Position numbers and translations under genes: made by a program. From positions 382,230 through 446,229 of the forward strand of contig BPKO01000002.1 of assembly GCA_026005175.1 (NCBI GenBank): DNA of 64,000 nt, given 5' to 3'. Source of the stretch: Candidatus Tectimicrobiota bacterium. GTDB lineage: Bacteria > Tectomicrobia > Entotheonellia > Entotheonellales > Entotheonellaceae. The notes under the pieces are model-generated. The model saw only the letters and a program-made list of their open reading frames with translations, made no database searches and was not told the DNA's origin. Positions 19,502-28,156 of this stretch are shown one piece after another (position 1 is the first letter of the stretch; each line of letters opens with the position of its first letter).

Positions 19502-20264
19502 ATGCGTCTGGCCAACAAGGTGAGCCTCATCACCGGTGCCGGCTCGGGGATCGGGCGCGCCACGGCGCTGCTGTTTGCCCGCGAAGGGGCCAAAGTCGTT
19601 GCCGCCGACTTGCGGCTCGAGGCGGCCCCAGGAGACGGTACGGCAGCTCCGCGATGCCGGGGGAGAGGGGCGCGCCGTGCAGGTCGACGTCAGCCAGGCG
19701 GCCAGCGTGCAGCGCATGGTGCAGGAGACAGTGGCGGCGTACGGCCGCCTTGACGTGCTGGTCAACAACGCCGGCTACGGCTTTGCCGCCACCGTGGAGG
19801 AGACCGAGGAGGCGGACTGGGACCGCCTGATGGCCGTAAACCTCAAAGGCGTGTACTTGGGCTGCAAGTACGCCATTCCGGTAATGCGTCAGCAAGGCGG
19901 GGGGGTGATCATCAACACCGCCTCGGTGGTGGCCCTAGTAGGCATCGAAAACCGCGCCGCCTACTGCGCCTCCAAAGGCGGCGTCGCCGCCCTCACCCGC
20001 GCCATGGCCGTCGATCACGTGCGCGACGGCATCCGCGTCAACTGCGTGGCGCCTGGGACCATCGACTCGCCGTACCTGGCACCCATTTTTGCCGCCAGCT
20101 CCGAGCCGCAGCGCCTGCGCGAGCAGTTGGCGCAGCGCCAGCTCATGGGACGTATGGGCACCCCGGAAGAGGTGGCCTACGCCATGCTCTACCTGGCTTC
20201 GGACGAGTCCTCGTTCACCACCGGCACCATGCTTGTCGTCGACGGCGGCATGACGGCCCGCTGA
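19502..20264 (+). CDS. Short-chain dehydrogenase/reductase (SDR), one frameshift
   Basis: This classical SDR has cofactor motif TGAGSGIG near residue 12, NNAGYG, a catalytic Tyr-Lys pair in YCASKGG and the VDGGMTAR C-terminus. The frame shifts at the CCCC run 19626-19629; deleting one C joins ADLRLEAA to [20 protein letters not shown] and gives 253 residues, the expected length. ATG 19502 follows a GGGGGAGG-type ribosome site. It lies 15 bases after the acyl-CoA dehydrogenase and probably works with it, possibly as a 3-hydroxyacyl dehydrogenase; this is inference. Confidence 0.9.
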
Positions 20265-20295
20265 CCCTGCCGCTGGGCAGCGGGCCCCGCGGGTG

Positions 20296-20314
20296 TGGTA
20301 TACTGTATACGTAC
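20296..20314 (+). promoter_or_regulatory. Promoter/operator of the toxin-antitoxin operon
   Basis: TGGTATACT forms an extended -10 element, and the same bases belong to a tandem palindrome GTATAC-T-GTATAC-GTAC (20298-20314) just before AGGAG and ATG 20331. Ribbon-helix-helix antitoxins commonly repress from such short palindromes, so autoregulation is likely. Confidence 0.55.
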
Positions 20315-20330
20315 AAAGCAGGAGTAGCCT

Positions 20331-20579
20331 ATGCGAAAGGCAACAACGACGATTACCATTCGCATTCCCGTGCAGCTCAAGGAGCGCCTAGAGCAGCTGG
20401 CGCAGACCACGGCACGGAGCAAATCGTGGTTAGCAGCGGATGCGCTTCGCACTTATGTGGAAGAGCAGGAATGGCAAATCCGAGAAATTGAAGCCGGCTG
20501 CCGCGCCGCCGATGCCGGAGACTTCGCCGCCGACGCGGACGTGGAGGCCGTCTTCACCAAGTGGACCGATGCCCCTTAA
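20331..20579 (+). CDS. Ribbon-helix-helix (CopG-type) antitoxin
   Basis: The 82-residue protein begins TTTITIRIPVQLKERLEQLA, the beta-strand and first helix of an RHH DNA-binding domain, followed by ARSKSWLAADALRTYVEEQ. The acidic C-terminal third would bind the toxin. AGGAG lies before ATG 20331. Its last 11 bases overlap the toxin gene, the usual antitoxin-first arrangement of type II systems. It is probably also the operon repressor through the palindrome upstream. Confidence 0.88.
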   Translation: MRKATTTITIRIPVQLKERLEQLAQTTARSKSWLAADALRTYVEEQEWQIREIEAGCRAADAGDFAADADVEAVFTKWTDAP

Positions 20580-20847
20580 ATGGACCCGTCTGGCGCTGGG
20601 CAGTGTGGAGGCCGAAGCCGCGCGCTTGGCGCGGGAAAACCCGCAAATCGCCAAGCGCACGGTGAAACGCATCCATGACGCCGTGCGTACGCTATGCAAG
20701 TACCCCGCCCTTGGCCGCCCCGGGCGCATTCCCGGCACGCGCGAGCTCTCCGTTCCCGCGGTGCCCTACGTGGTGCCGTACCGCGTCCGGGATGACCACG
20801 TGGAAATTCTCTGCCTGCTGCACGTAGCCCGCCGCCACGCGTCCTGA
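20569..20847 (+). CDS. RelE/ParE-family toxin
   Basis: The 92-residue basic protein shows the ParE/RelE layout: helices with RTVKRIHDAVRTLCKYPALG, then GRIPGTRELSVPAVPYVVPY and a terminal strand VEILCLLHVARRHAS. GRxGxxxGTRELxVxxxPYVVxY is the ParE-type core. ParE members poison gyrase and RelE members cleave mRNA; the PYVVPYRV strand favours ParE, but the target is not provable here. It overlaps the antitoxin gene by 11 bases, which suggests translational coupling. Confidence 0.88.
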   Translation: MPLKWTRLALGSVEAEAARLARENPQIAKRTVKRIHDAVRTLCKYPALGRPGRIPGTRELSVPAVPYVVPYRVRDDHVEILCLLHVARRHAS

Positions 20848-20870
20848 GGCGCCGACCCCGCAGGCCTGCC

Positions 20871-21572
20871 TCATCCCTCGCTGTCCTGCGGGGTCGCTGG
20901 CAGCCACCGGGCTTGCCAGCCCTCTTCGGGCTGTGCCAGGGCAAACGCCCACGGCTGGCCCCAGCGCTCCCAGAATGCCACGTGCTTGACCGGCTTGCGG
21001 CGCACCGGGCCGTGCCGGTCCCGCGGATAGCCCAGCGGCACCAGACAGTAAATCTCGTACGAGGCCGGGATGGCAAGTAACGCCGCCAGCTCCTCCGGCC
21101 GCACCAAGGGCAGGTTAAAGATCGAGGCCCCGAGGCCCAGGCCGCGCGCCGCCAGGAGCAGGTTCTGGACGGCAGGGAAGATGCTGCCTCCAGGGGTGTG
21201 GTGGCGCCCCCGCTCTCCGCATACCACGATAATCACCGGCACTTCGGCCAGGTGCTGCACCAGCCAGGCCACCGCCTTGAGCGCCAGCCGCGGCGTCCGC
21301 GGCAGCTGCTCCAGCAGCGCGGGCTCGGCCGCATAGCGCGGCTGATAGCGGGCCCAGCCTTCTGCCGCCCATGCCTGGAGCTGCCGCTTCACCGCCGCGT
21401 CGGTAACCAGGACAAAACGCCAGTCCTGGGCGTTGCGGCCAGAGGGGGCCCGAATGGCGGCGTCGAGCAGCTGGAAGAGCACCGCTTCGGGCACGGGGTC
21501 CGGCTTGAGACGGCGTAAGGCGCGGGTGGTGTAAAGGGCGGTAAAAAGGCCGATTTGTGGCGAGGGTTCCAC
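20871..21572 (-). CDS. Nitroreductase-family FMN oxidoreductase
   Basis: The 233-residue protein has nitroreductase marks: the N-terminal TTRALRRLKPDPVP, the FMN-binding SGRNAQDWRFVLV, the GGSIFPAVQNLLLAARGLGLG helix and the PLGYPRDRHGPVRRKPV C-terminal arm. Such enzymes reduce nitro groups, quinones or flavins with NAD(P)H. The start is GTG 21572, with GGGAGAGGAAG about ten bases upstream. The candidate selenoprotein gene lies just upstream on the same strand (41 bases). Physiological substrate unknown. Confidence 0.87.
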   Translation of the reverse strand: MEPSPQIGLFTALYTTRALRRLKPDPVPEAVLFQLLDAAIRAPSGRNAQDWRFVLVTDAAVKRQLQAWAAEGWARYQPRYAAEPALLEQLPRTPRLALKAVAWLVQHLAEVPVIIVVCGERGRHHTPGGSIFPAVQNLLLAARGLGLGASIFNLPLVRPEELAALLAIPASYEIYCLVPLGYPRDRHGPVRRKPVKHVAFWERWGQPWAFALAQPEEGWQARWLPATPQDSEG

Positions 21573-21612
21573 CGTGGTGCGCTTCCTCTCCCTGTGGCTT
21601 TGGTCTTGCCGG

Positions 21613-21975
21613 TCATAGGACGACGAAAAGGATGGTGAGGGCAGCCGCTAGCGCGGCACTGAATCCGACCAGATCGACGGCTTGCCGCCGCAGTTGCCGC
21701 GCGGCCGCTGCAGCGGGCCACCGCTCCACCTCTCCATCGAACCGGCGCGCGCCACGCGCCGCCAAGAGGACTCAGGTGCCAGTGCGGGCCTGGAGCAGGC
21801 CCAGCAGGCCGCTCCACAAAGGGAAAAAGAGCAGCCCGCGCCACGCTGGTGCCGCCGCGGTGATCAGAAAAACAACCCCCAGGACGGCGCTTACCGCCAG
21901 GCTCAGCACGCCCAGGAGACGACGCCGGCGCCGCTCCCCAGGCCCGATGTTGCCCATCTTGCCGGGCTGGTCCAT
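21613..21975 (-). CDS. Small membrane protein with in-frame UGA: candidate selenoprotein
   Basis: The frame from ATG 21975 gives a basic N-terminus (NIGPGERRRRRLLG), two membrane helices (about 23-44 and 46-64) and QARTGT. It then meets TGA at 21774-21772. The same frame continues, without any shift, into VLLAARGARRFDGEVERW, an amphipathic stretch and a third hydrophobic helix (VGFSAALAAALTILFVVL), ending at TGA 21613-21615: 120 residues in all. As I recall this uncharacterised family, a Cys occupies the UGA position (TCVxLAARG). Directly after the UGA, GGCGCG/CGCGCC (21755-21760 with 21744-21749) caps a 5-base loop TGGCG, with an outer CCTCT/AGAGG pair. This fits the bacterial SECIS layout. 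Read conventionally, it is a 67-residue truncated protein. Confidence 0.6.
21730..21770 (-). promoter_or_regulatory. Possible bacterial SECIS hairpin
   Basis: It begins two bases after the in-frame UGA. Outer helix CCTCT/AGAGG, inner perfect 6-base helix GGCGCG/CGCGCC, 5-base apical loop with G as second base, 18-19 bases from the UGA. These match the published bSECIS rules as I remember them, but GC-rich DNA forms hairpins easily. Confidence 0.4.
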
Positions 21976-22082
21976 CTCCAAGGGTCCTCTGGCCAGTCTG
22001 ATTCCCGGCCTGCCCTACAGCGCCTCAGAGGCAAGCGCAAGCCGGCTTCTTGCTTTGCCACCATAGCCTTGCCGACGGCCTT

Positions 22083-22886
22083 TCAGGACGCCGGGCGCTG
22101 CGCCCGCAGGGCGTGCACTTCCTGCACCAGACGCGGCAGCAGCTCCCCGGTAGGGCCGCGCAGGCTGAGGGTGCACAGGGGAGTCAGCTCGCTCTCGTAG
22201 AGATTCACTTCGATGAGCACGCCGCCTCGCTCGCGCACCGCCAGGGGAAACCAGGCAGCCGGGTACACGGTGGCCGAGGTGCCAGCCACCAGCATGCAGT
22301 CGCAGCGCTCGACTTCCTGGAAGCAGGCCTCCAGCACGTCAGCGGGGATGGGCTCCCCAAAGGCAACCGTGTCGCTCTTGAGAATGCCGCCACACTGCGG
22401 GCAGTGCGGCGGCAAGGTGTCCAGGGAGATGGTGTCGGCGGGAAAGCGAGCCGTACAGCGAATACAACGCACCAGGGTGTAGTTGCCGTGAATTTCCAGC
22501 AGGCGGCGACTGCCGGCGCGGCGGTGCAGGTTGTCGACGTTTTGGGTGATGAGCGCCCGCAACACCCCCATCTCTTCGAGGTGCACCAGCGCCACGTGGC
22601 CGGGGTTGGGCTGTGCCACGGCAATGGTGTCGCGGATTTCCTTGCTCGCGCCACTGGGCGCTAAGCGCTCCTCCCAGGCCTTTTTGGGGTCTTGCAAGAA
22701 GCGCCGGTAGCCGTCCATAGGCGGCTCGCCGTACTTGGTCCACAACCCGCCCGGGCCGCGAAAAGGCGGAATGCCGCTTTCCACCGAGATGCCGGCCCCA
22801 GTGAGGGCCACCACGTAGTCAGCGGCCGCCAAGAGCTCGGCTGCCCGGCGCAGGTCAGCCTGCGGGTTGGTCACTGCATGGCTCAT
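22083..22886 (-). CDS. Sir2-family NAD-dependent protein deacylase (CobB-like)
   Basis: The 267-residue sirtuin removes acyl groups from lysines using NAD+. It has GAGIS (residues 30-34), the GIPPFRG loop, TQNVDNLHRRAG with the catalytic His, two zinc CxxC pairs (CIRC and CPQC), and GTSATVYPAA. ATG 22886 is used, leaving out 11 basic residues of an upstream extension; a GGGGA-type site precedes it. Sirtuins often control acetyl-CoA synthetase and central metabolism. The neighbours give no specific target. Confidence 0.94.
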   Translation of the reverse strand: MSHAVTNPQADLRRAAELLAAADYVVALTGAGISVESGIPPFRGPGGLWTKYGEPPMDGYRRFLQDPKKAWEERLAPSGASKEIRDTIAVAQPNPGHVALVHLEEMGVLRALITQNVDNLHRRAGSRRLLEIHGNYTLVRCIRCTARFPADTISLDTLPPHCPQCGGILKSDTVAFGEPIPADVLEACFQEVERCDCMLVAGTSATVYPAAWFPLAVRERGGVLIEVNLYESELTPLCTLSLRGPTGELLPRLVQEVHALRAQRPAS

Positions 22887-22934
22887 TCCCCGTCCCCCAC
22901 GGCACAAGGCGCCGGCCACTGCGGGGCAGACGCC

Positions 22935-23285
22935 TCAGTGCTTGCTAAAGAGCGACATTTCGACCCGTTCGCGGCCGATGTACCAGAACAGAAGAATAGC
23001 CACCACCATCTTCAGCACGTTGGGCACGATCAGCGCCGCGTCTTCGTAGACGAGGGGCTGCAGCCATGCCTGGGCAAAGTAAACGACGATGCCTGACAGC
23101 AGGGTCACACAGACGCCAGCCAGCGCCCAGCGCTGCCGCACGAGCAGGCCCAGGCAGAAGAGAATGGCCGCCACCGAGACGATGCCTTCGGCAAGATTGG
23201 CATGGCGCAGCTGCAGCACGGCCAGCACGCCCAATACAATGGCAAAGAGAATCACGCCCAGGTAACTGCCCCTGCGTTCGCTCAT
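22935..23285 (-). CDS. Hypothetical four-helix membrane protein
   Basis: The 116-residue protein has hydrophobic segments near 9-24, 33-48, 53-72 and 83-101, with short loops and a charged C-terminus (GRERVEMSLFSKH). GGGAGGC precedes ATG 23285. On the minus strand TGCTATAAA at 23374-23366 is a plausible extended -10 region. The family is not recognised and no catalytic motif is visible. Confidence 0.7.
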   Translation of the reverse strand: MSERRGSYLGVILFAIVLGVLAVLQLRHANLAEGIVSVAAILFCLGLLVRQRWALAGVCVTLLSGIVVYFAQAWLQPLVYEDAALIVPNVLKMVVAILLFWYIGRERVEMSLFSKH

Positions 23286-23365
23286 CGCCGCCTCCCTTGC
23301 AGTGGTGGTCTTCGCTTGCTTCCGGCTTCTCCTGTGTGGTACGGCTTGTCGTATCCTGTGCCGTG

Positions 23366-23374
23366 TTTATAGCA
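23366..23374 (-). promoter_or_regulatory. Extended -10 element TGCTATAAA of the four-helix membrane protein
   Basis: It lies 81 bases before ATG 23285. The complementary strand over the same bases holds TATAGC with TTGTCG 16 bases upstream, a possible weak promoter for the small plus-strand gene at 23427. Confidence 0.45.
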
Positions 23375-23426
23375 GGCGTTCGTTGCCAACTCAAGAGCAG
23401 AAACCGCTCCACACGAGGAGATGGCG

Positions 23427-23607
23427 ATGGCCTATACCCTCTGGCACCAAGCCCCGGGCAGCGACACCTGGACTTTCGGCGGCCTTCAGACCGACAGCGA
23501 GAAGTTGGCAGAGCAGCTCTTCGCCATGTACCCCCTGGCTCCGGGCGAGGCCCTCCAGCTGCGCGATCCCGAAGGCGTGGTGATCGCCGAGCGCCGGGGC
23601 CCCGTGA
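23427..23607 (+). CDS. Small hypothetical protein, 59 residues, one frameshift
   Basis: GAGGAG sits six bases before ATG 23427, and the product begins AYTLWHQAPGSDTWTFGG and contains ALQLRDPEGVVIAERR. As read, the frame continues for 400 codons antisense to the GH15 gene, which is implausible. Deleting one G from GGGG 23596-23599 ends the protein at TGA 23605-23607. The product would be a compact acidic protein; the function is unknown. It is convergent with the GH15 gene. Confidence 0.55.
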
Positions 23608-23615
23608 GAGACGAT

Positions 23616-25433
23616 TCAGGCGCGCTGGCCGGCGGCCGACAGGCGGCGGTTGAGGTCGTAAGCGGCGCTGATCAGGGCCAGATGGGTGAAGGCCTGCGGG
23701 AAGTTGCCCAAGTGCTCGCCGCGCGGCCCCAGCTCCTCGGCGTAAAGGCCCAGATGGTTGGCGTAGCCAAGCATCTTCTCGAAGTAAAAACGGGCTTTTT
23801 CCAAATCCCCGGCACGCGACAGGCACTCCACGTACCAGAAGGAACACATCGAGAAAGTGCCCTCGCCGCCGTGCAGGCCGTCGGAGAAGCCGTGGTCGAG
23901 CCGGTAGCGATACACCAGGGAGTCCTCGACGAGCTCGGCTTCGATGGCCCGCAGCGTCGAAAGCCAGCGCGGGTCGGTGGGGCTGATGAACTTGACCAGC
24001 GGCATGAGCAGGCTGGCGGCGTCCAGCGTGCGGCCGCCGCGATACTGCACAAAGGCCTGCCGCTGCGCGTCCCAGAAGCCCTCGAAGATGTCGCGGTAGA
24101 TCTCGTCCCGCACCTTCAACCACCACTCCAGCGGTGCCGGGAAAGAGCGCTTCTGCGCCAGGCGAATGCCGCGGTCAACCGCCACCCAGCACATCACCCG
24201 CGAGTAGAGGAACTCGTGGCGGCCACCGCGCGTCTCCCAGATGCCTTCGTCTGGCTGGCGCCAGTTGGTACACACCCAGTCGATGAGCCGCACCAGATCG
24301 CGCCACAAGTCGTGCGAGATCGGGTCGCCGTACTTGTTGTAGAGGTAAACCGAGTCCATGAGCTCGCCGTAAATGTCGAGCTGCAGCTGCTGGTAGGCGT
24401 TGTTGCCAATGCGCACCGGCGCCGACTTGCTATAGCCTTCCAGATGCGGCAGCAGCGCTTCGCTCAGGTCGTGGCGGCCGTCGATGCCGTACATCACCTG
24501 CAGGGAGCCGTCGGGTTCGAGCTCGCCGCAGCGGGCCTCGATCCACTTCATGAACGCCGCTGCCTCCTCGGTATAGCCGAGGCGAATGAGGGCATAGAGG
24601 GTAAAAGAAGCATCGCGGATCCAGGTGTAGCGGTAGTCCCAATTGCGCACACCGCCGATTTCCTCGGGCAGGCCGAAGGTTGGCGCCGCCACGATCGAAC
24701 CGTAAGTCTGGGAAGTGAGCAGCTTGAGCAGCAGCGCCGAGCGGTGCACCATCTCGCGCCAGCGGCCGTTGTACGTCGAGCGGCCAAGCCAGCGGCGCCA
24801 GAAGTTGACCGTCTCCTTAAACGTGCGCGAGACGTAATCCGGGGCTGCTGAAGGCGACGCTTCCCCGGGGTAGGCCTGCTCGAGGACAAAGGCCGCCGTT
24901 TCCCCGGCGCGCAGGGTAAACTCGGCCACCACATCGCCGCCCACGACGCGCACCGGCACCGAGCTGCGCAGGCGTAAGGCGGTGCCGTCAGGCCCCTGCG
25001 ACACAAAGAGCACCTCGCCGTCGCGCTGCTCCACGCGATGGGCGGCGCGGGCATAATCGAAGCGCGGCGCACAGAGCATGCGGAAGTGGACTTCGCCGCG
25101 CACCGTCTTGGCCCGGCGCACCACGCTGTGGTAGTGGTTGGCCTCGGGCTCCACGGGCATAAAGTCGGAGATCTCGGCCACCCCTTCGGGAGAAAGAAAG
25201 CGGGTGAGCAGCACGTTGGTGTCGGGAAGGTAGAGCTGCTTCTGGCGCGCCCCGCCCAGCACCGGCGCAATCTGAAAGCGCCCGCCGCGCTGGTCGTCGA
25301 GCAAGGCAGCAAAGACCGAGGGGGAGTCGAAGTGCGGCAGGCACAGAAAGTCGATGGAGCCGTCCATGCCCACCAGGGCCACGGTGTGCAAATCGCCGAT
25401 GACGCCGTAGTTTTCAATGGGTTGGTACGTCAT
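23616..25433 (-). CDS. Glycoside hydrolase family 15 protein (glucoamylase/trehalase-like)
   Basis: This 605-residue protein starts with the bacterial GH15 signature ([20 protein letters not shown], then [15 protein letters not shown]) as an N-terminal beta-sandwich. An (alpha/alpha)6 catalytic barrel follows with [27 protein letters not shown] (general acid Glu) and [20 protein letters not shown] (base Glu). Members release glucose from maltodextrins or split trehalose, as does the mycobacterial GH15 trehalase. With treY/treZ/treS nearby, either role fits. ATG 25433 is chosen because the GH15 start motif begins there; its Shine-Dalgarno is weak. Confidence 0.9.
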   Translation of the reverse strand: MTYQPIENYGVIGDLHTVALVGMDGSIDFLCLPHFDSPSVFAALLDDQRGGRFQIAPVLGGARQKQLYLPDTNVLLTRFLSPEGVAEISDFMPVEPEANHYHSVVRRAKTVRGEVHFRMLCAPRFDYARAAHRVEQRDGEVLFVSQGPDGTALRLRSSVPVRVVGGDVVAEFTLRAGETAAFVLEQAYPGEASPSAAPDYVSRTFKETVNFWRRWLGRSTYNGRWREMVHRSALLLKLLTSQTYGSIVAAPTFGLPEEIGGVRNWDYRYTWIRDASFTLYALIRLGYTEEAAAFMKWIEARCGELEPDGSLQVMYGIDGRHDLSEALLPHLEGYSKSAPVRIGNNAYQQLQLDIYGELMDSVYLYNKYGDPISHDLWRDLVRLIDWVCTNWRQPDEGIWETRGGRHEFLYSRVMCWVAVDRGIRLAQKRSFPAPLEWWLKVRDEIYRDIFEGFWDAQRQAFVQYRGGRTLDAASLLMPLVKFISPTDPRWLSTLRAIEAELVEDSLVYRYRLDHGFSDGLHGGEGTFSMCSFWYVECLSRAGDLEKARFYFEKMLGYANHLGLYAEELGPRGEHLGNFPQAFTHLALISAAYDLNRRLSAAGQRA

Positions 25434-25551
25434 GGATTCTCGCCGCTGCCGTGCGTGCGGTTGGCATGTGTTTTCCATTGTACAGCTTGATGGTGCCCCC
25501 AGCAAATGGCCGCCGCGGATACCCTGCCTCAACCGCGTGGGAGGAATGCCG

Positions 25552-26577
25552 ATGTGCCCTCGCTCATGCCTTGCTGCCCTCCTCCTTGGCACCCTCGTCG
25601 CCATGGGCAGCCAGAGTGTGGCCGACGAAGTGTACCTCGACAATGGCGACCGGCTCTCCGGCACGCTGCAAGCGCTGGCCGCAGGACGGCTGCACCTGCA
25701 CACCGACTACGCGGGCGAGCTGGCCGTTGCCTGGTCACGCGTGGTGGCGGTGCACAGCGAGCGCCCGCTGCGCCTCGTCTACCGCGACGGCCGCGTCAGC
25801 GTTGGCTGGCTGGTGCGCACCGAAGCCGGAGAAGGCCTCCTCTTGACCGAAGACGCGCAGTCCCCTTTCCGGCCGGAAGCCCTCGTGGCTTTGCAGCCTC
25901 TGCCGGAGCGCCCCGCGCTGCAGCGGCCGGCGCTTTGGCGCAGCGAGGTCGAAGCCGGCTTGCAAGCGCAGACGGGCAATACCGAGGCGGTGAACACGGC
26001 GCTTGCCCTGCGCACGCGGCGCCAAGCGGCGGTGTCGACGTTTACGGCCAGCGCTGCGGCCACCTTTGGCGAAGCCGAAGGCCAGCGCACGGCGCAGCGG
26101 GCGATGCTCGAAGCCCGCTTGCAGCGGGCGCACGGCGAGCGCTTCTTTTCCTTTGGGGTGCTCAGCGCCGAGCACGATGCCCTTCAGGAGCTCGCGCTGC
26201 GCACCCAGCAGGAGGCTGGCCTCGGCTATGTCTTGCTGCACACGCCACGCACCCGCCTGCAGGCCGAAGTGGGCTTTGGCTTGAGCCAGGAGCTCTTCCA
26301 GGCGCAGGCCCTGCGCCTTGAGCCTAGCGGACGCTTTGGCTTGGCCTGGACGCAAAAGCTCGGCACGGCCAGCGAGCTGAGCGCCAGCGTCGTCGTGCGT
26401 CCCGAGCTCGTCGACCTGGGCGACTACCGCCTGCAGGGGGAAACGACCCTGGCCGCGCCGCTGAGCCAGCGGCTGACGCTGCGCTTCAGCCTGCTGGCCC
26501 GCTTTCAGAGCCAGCCCCAGCCGGGAGTGGAAGCAAGCGACCTTGCCCTGCAGTCGTCGCTGGCGTGGGCTTTTTAA
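25552..26577 (+). CDS. DUF481-type outer-membrane beta-barrel protein
   Basis: This 341-residue exported protein has a signal peptide ([18 protein letters not shown], cut before DEVYLDNGD). A small beta domain ([20 protein letters not shown]) typical of proteins linked to DUF481 follows. Then comes a barrel with alternating strands ([20 protein letters not shown] and later pairs) ending in Phe (SSLAWAF), the usual outer-membrane sorting end. ATG 25552 is favoured over 25546 because GGGAGGA then has normal spacing. It probably forms a channel or structural barrel; ligand unknown. Its stop overlaps that of the convergent MFS gene. Confidence 0.83.
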   Translation: MCPRSCLAALLLGTLVAMGSQSVADEVYLDNGDRLSGTLQALAAGRLHLHTDYAGELAVAWSRVVAVHSERPLRLVYRDGRVSVGWLVRTEAGEGLLLTEDAQSPFRPEALVALQPLPERPALQRPALWRSEVEAGLQAQTGNTEAVNTALALRTRRQAAVSTFTASAAATFGEAEGQRTAQRAMLEARLQRAHGERFFSFGVLSAEHDALQELALRTQQEAGLGYVLLHTPRTRLQAEVGFGLSQELFQAQALRLEPSGRFGLAWTQKLGTASELSASVVVRPELVDLGDYRLQGETTLAAPLSQRLTLRFSLLARFQSQPQPGVEASDLALQSSLAWAF

Positions 26578-28073
26578 GACTCTTGCAAGAAGTCTTTGAG
26601 CTTTTTGAGCGGCTTGGCCAGGCGGTCGACGAGGCGGGCCACCTGATGCTCGGAGCGCGCGGCCAGGGCCTCGGTGGCGGCATCGAGGCGGCGCAGTACC
26701 CCTTCGGTACGCCGCAGCTCCACCACCGCCACGTCCAGGGCACTGGCCAGACCCGCCTGCGGGTCGAGGTCGTTGCGCAGCTGCATGATCACCGCCATGG
26801 GCGTGGCGGCTCCCGCCTCCTGCACCCGCTGCAGCAGCGCCAGGGCAAGGAGCTGGAGCGCCGCCGAGAGCAAAAAGAGCACGTGCAGGTTGCTAAGGGT
26901 GATCCCGCCGATTATGGCCTGGAAGCCCTGCAGGGCCTGCGACAGGCTGCCACCCACCACCGGCGCCAGGCCGCCAATGAGGCCAACGGTGGCGTTGAAG
27001 ACGGCGATATAAACCGAGCGCCCCGCCGGCGGCGCCAGCTTGAGCAGAATGTTAAACTGGGAAAGCGAGGCCCCGGCCAGGCAGGCTCCGGAAAGCGCAT
27101 GCGCTACGGCCAGCGGCAGCGTGTATGCTGCAGGCGGGGCCAGGATCCAGAGGAAGGGAACCACCGCCAGCACTCCCCCGGCCACCAGGATCACCGGTTT
27201 GTTGCCCAGTCGGTCGGCAATCGGCCCCCAGCTTTTGAGCATCAGCATGTTGGCCAGGGTGGCCAGGGTCGACAGGGCCGTCATGAGGGAAAAGTCGGCG
27301 CGCAGGTGCTCGAGCATGAAGACGCCGTAAAACGGCGCCGCCAGCTGCGTGGCAAACGTCCAGGCCGCTACAAACAGGGTGAGGGTAAGGAAATTGGGGT
27401 CGCGAAAGGGCTGTCCAAAAAGGCGCAGGCGGAACCCCGGCCCTGTCGCCGCCGGGGGGAGGTCCGGCACGCGCGAGAGGAACCAGGCCGACACGCCGCC
27501 TGCGGCGATGCCGGCGGCAAAAAGGAGGAGAAAGCCGGTGGCGTGCCCCTCACCAAAGTGCTGCTCCCACAGCGACAGCACCTTGCCGCCCAGCAGCAGC
27601 GCCGCCATGCCGCAGGCCGCTGCCACCAGGTTGCGCTTGCCAAAGTACGTGCCGCGCTGCGCTTCAGGGACCAGATCGCTCATCCAGGCCATCCAGGCCA
27701 CTCCGCTCAGAGAGCTCAGAAGACTCGTCAGCGCCAGAATCCCCACCAGGGCCCACACCCGTCCCGCCGCCGGCAGGGGCAGCAGCGGCAGCAGCAGCAC
27801 GAGCAGCCACAGCGTCTTGCTCAACACCGAGCCCAGGAGGCACAAGCGCTTGCGCTGGCCGGTGGTTTCCACCAGGTACGAGCCGGCCAGCTGCACCAAG
27901 TTGGCCAGCGTGGGCAGGGCGGCCAGGACGCCGATTTGCTGCGGTTGCGCGTGCAGCACCTTGAGGGCAAAGCCGGTGAGAAAGACGCCGCCGGTGAGCG
28001 AGCCCATCACGGCGCTAAAGGCCCCGTCGAGCGTGGAGTCGCGCAGCGCCCGGGTGCGCAGCGTCGCTTCCAT
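26574..28073 (-). CDS. MFS transporter with C-terminal coiled-coil-like tail
   Basis: The 499-residue protein has twelve membrane segments and motifs SDLVPEAQRGTYFGKRN and FRDPNFLTLTLFVAAW, with a C-terminal 80-residue helical tail (LRRTEGVLRRLDAATEALAA). It is clearly homologous to the damaged MFS gene at 62089-63777. GAAGGGG lies upstream of ATG 28073. It is divergent from treY with 83 bases between starts, so a sugar-related cargo is possible but unproven. Similar MFS proteins are seen in diverse bacteria with unknown substrates. Confidence 0.85.
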   Translation of the reverse strand: MEATLRTRALRDSTLDGAFSAVMGSLTGGVFLTGFALKVLHAQPQQIGVLAALPTLANLVQLAGSYLVETTGQRKRLCLLGSVLSKTLWLLVLLLPLLPLPAAGRVWALVGILALTSLLSSLSGVAWMAWMSDLVPEAQRGTYFGKRNLVAAACGMAALLLGGKVLSLWEQHFGEGHATGFLLLFAAGIAAGGVSAWFLSRVPDLPPAATGPGFRLRLFGQPFRDPNFLTLTLFVAAWTFATQLAAPFYGVFMLEHLRADFSLMTALSTLATLANMLMLKSWGPIADRLGNKPVILVAGGVLAVVPFLWILAPPAAYTLPLAVAHALSGACLAGASLSQFNILLKLAPPAGRSVYIAVFNATVGLIGGLAPVVGGSLSQALQGFQAIIGGITLSNLHVLFLLSAALQLLALALLQRVQEAGAATPMAVIMQLRNDLDPQAGLASALDVAVVELRRTEGVLRRLDAATEALAARSEHQVARLVDRLAKPLKKLKDFLQES

Positions 28074-28156
28074 CTTGCAACCCCTTCCCTGCGAATCGCG
28101 CAAGAAAAAATGAGAACCGCGGCGACAAACGTCAAGACACCACGAGGAGACGCAGC

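Noticed and set aside
23607-24851. Extension of the small plus-strand protein for about 400 codons across the GH15 gene
   Set aside because: It is antisense to an intact GH15 protein. A one-base correction at 23596-23599 gives a natural stop at 23605-23607.
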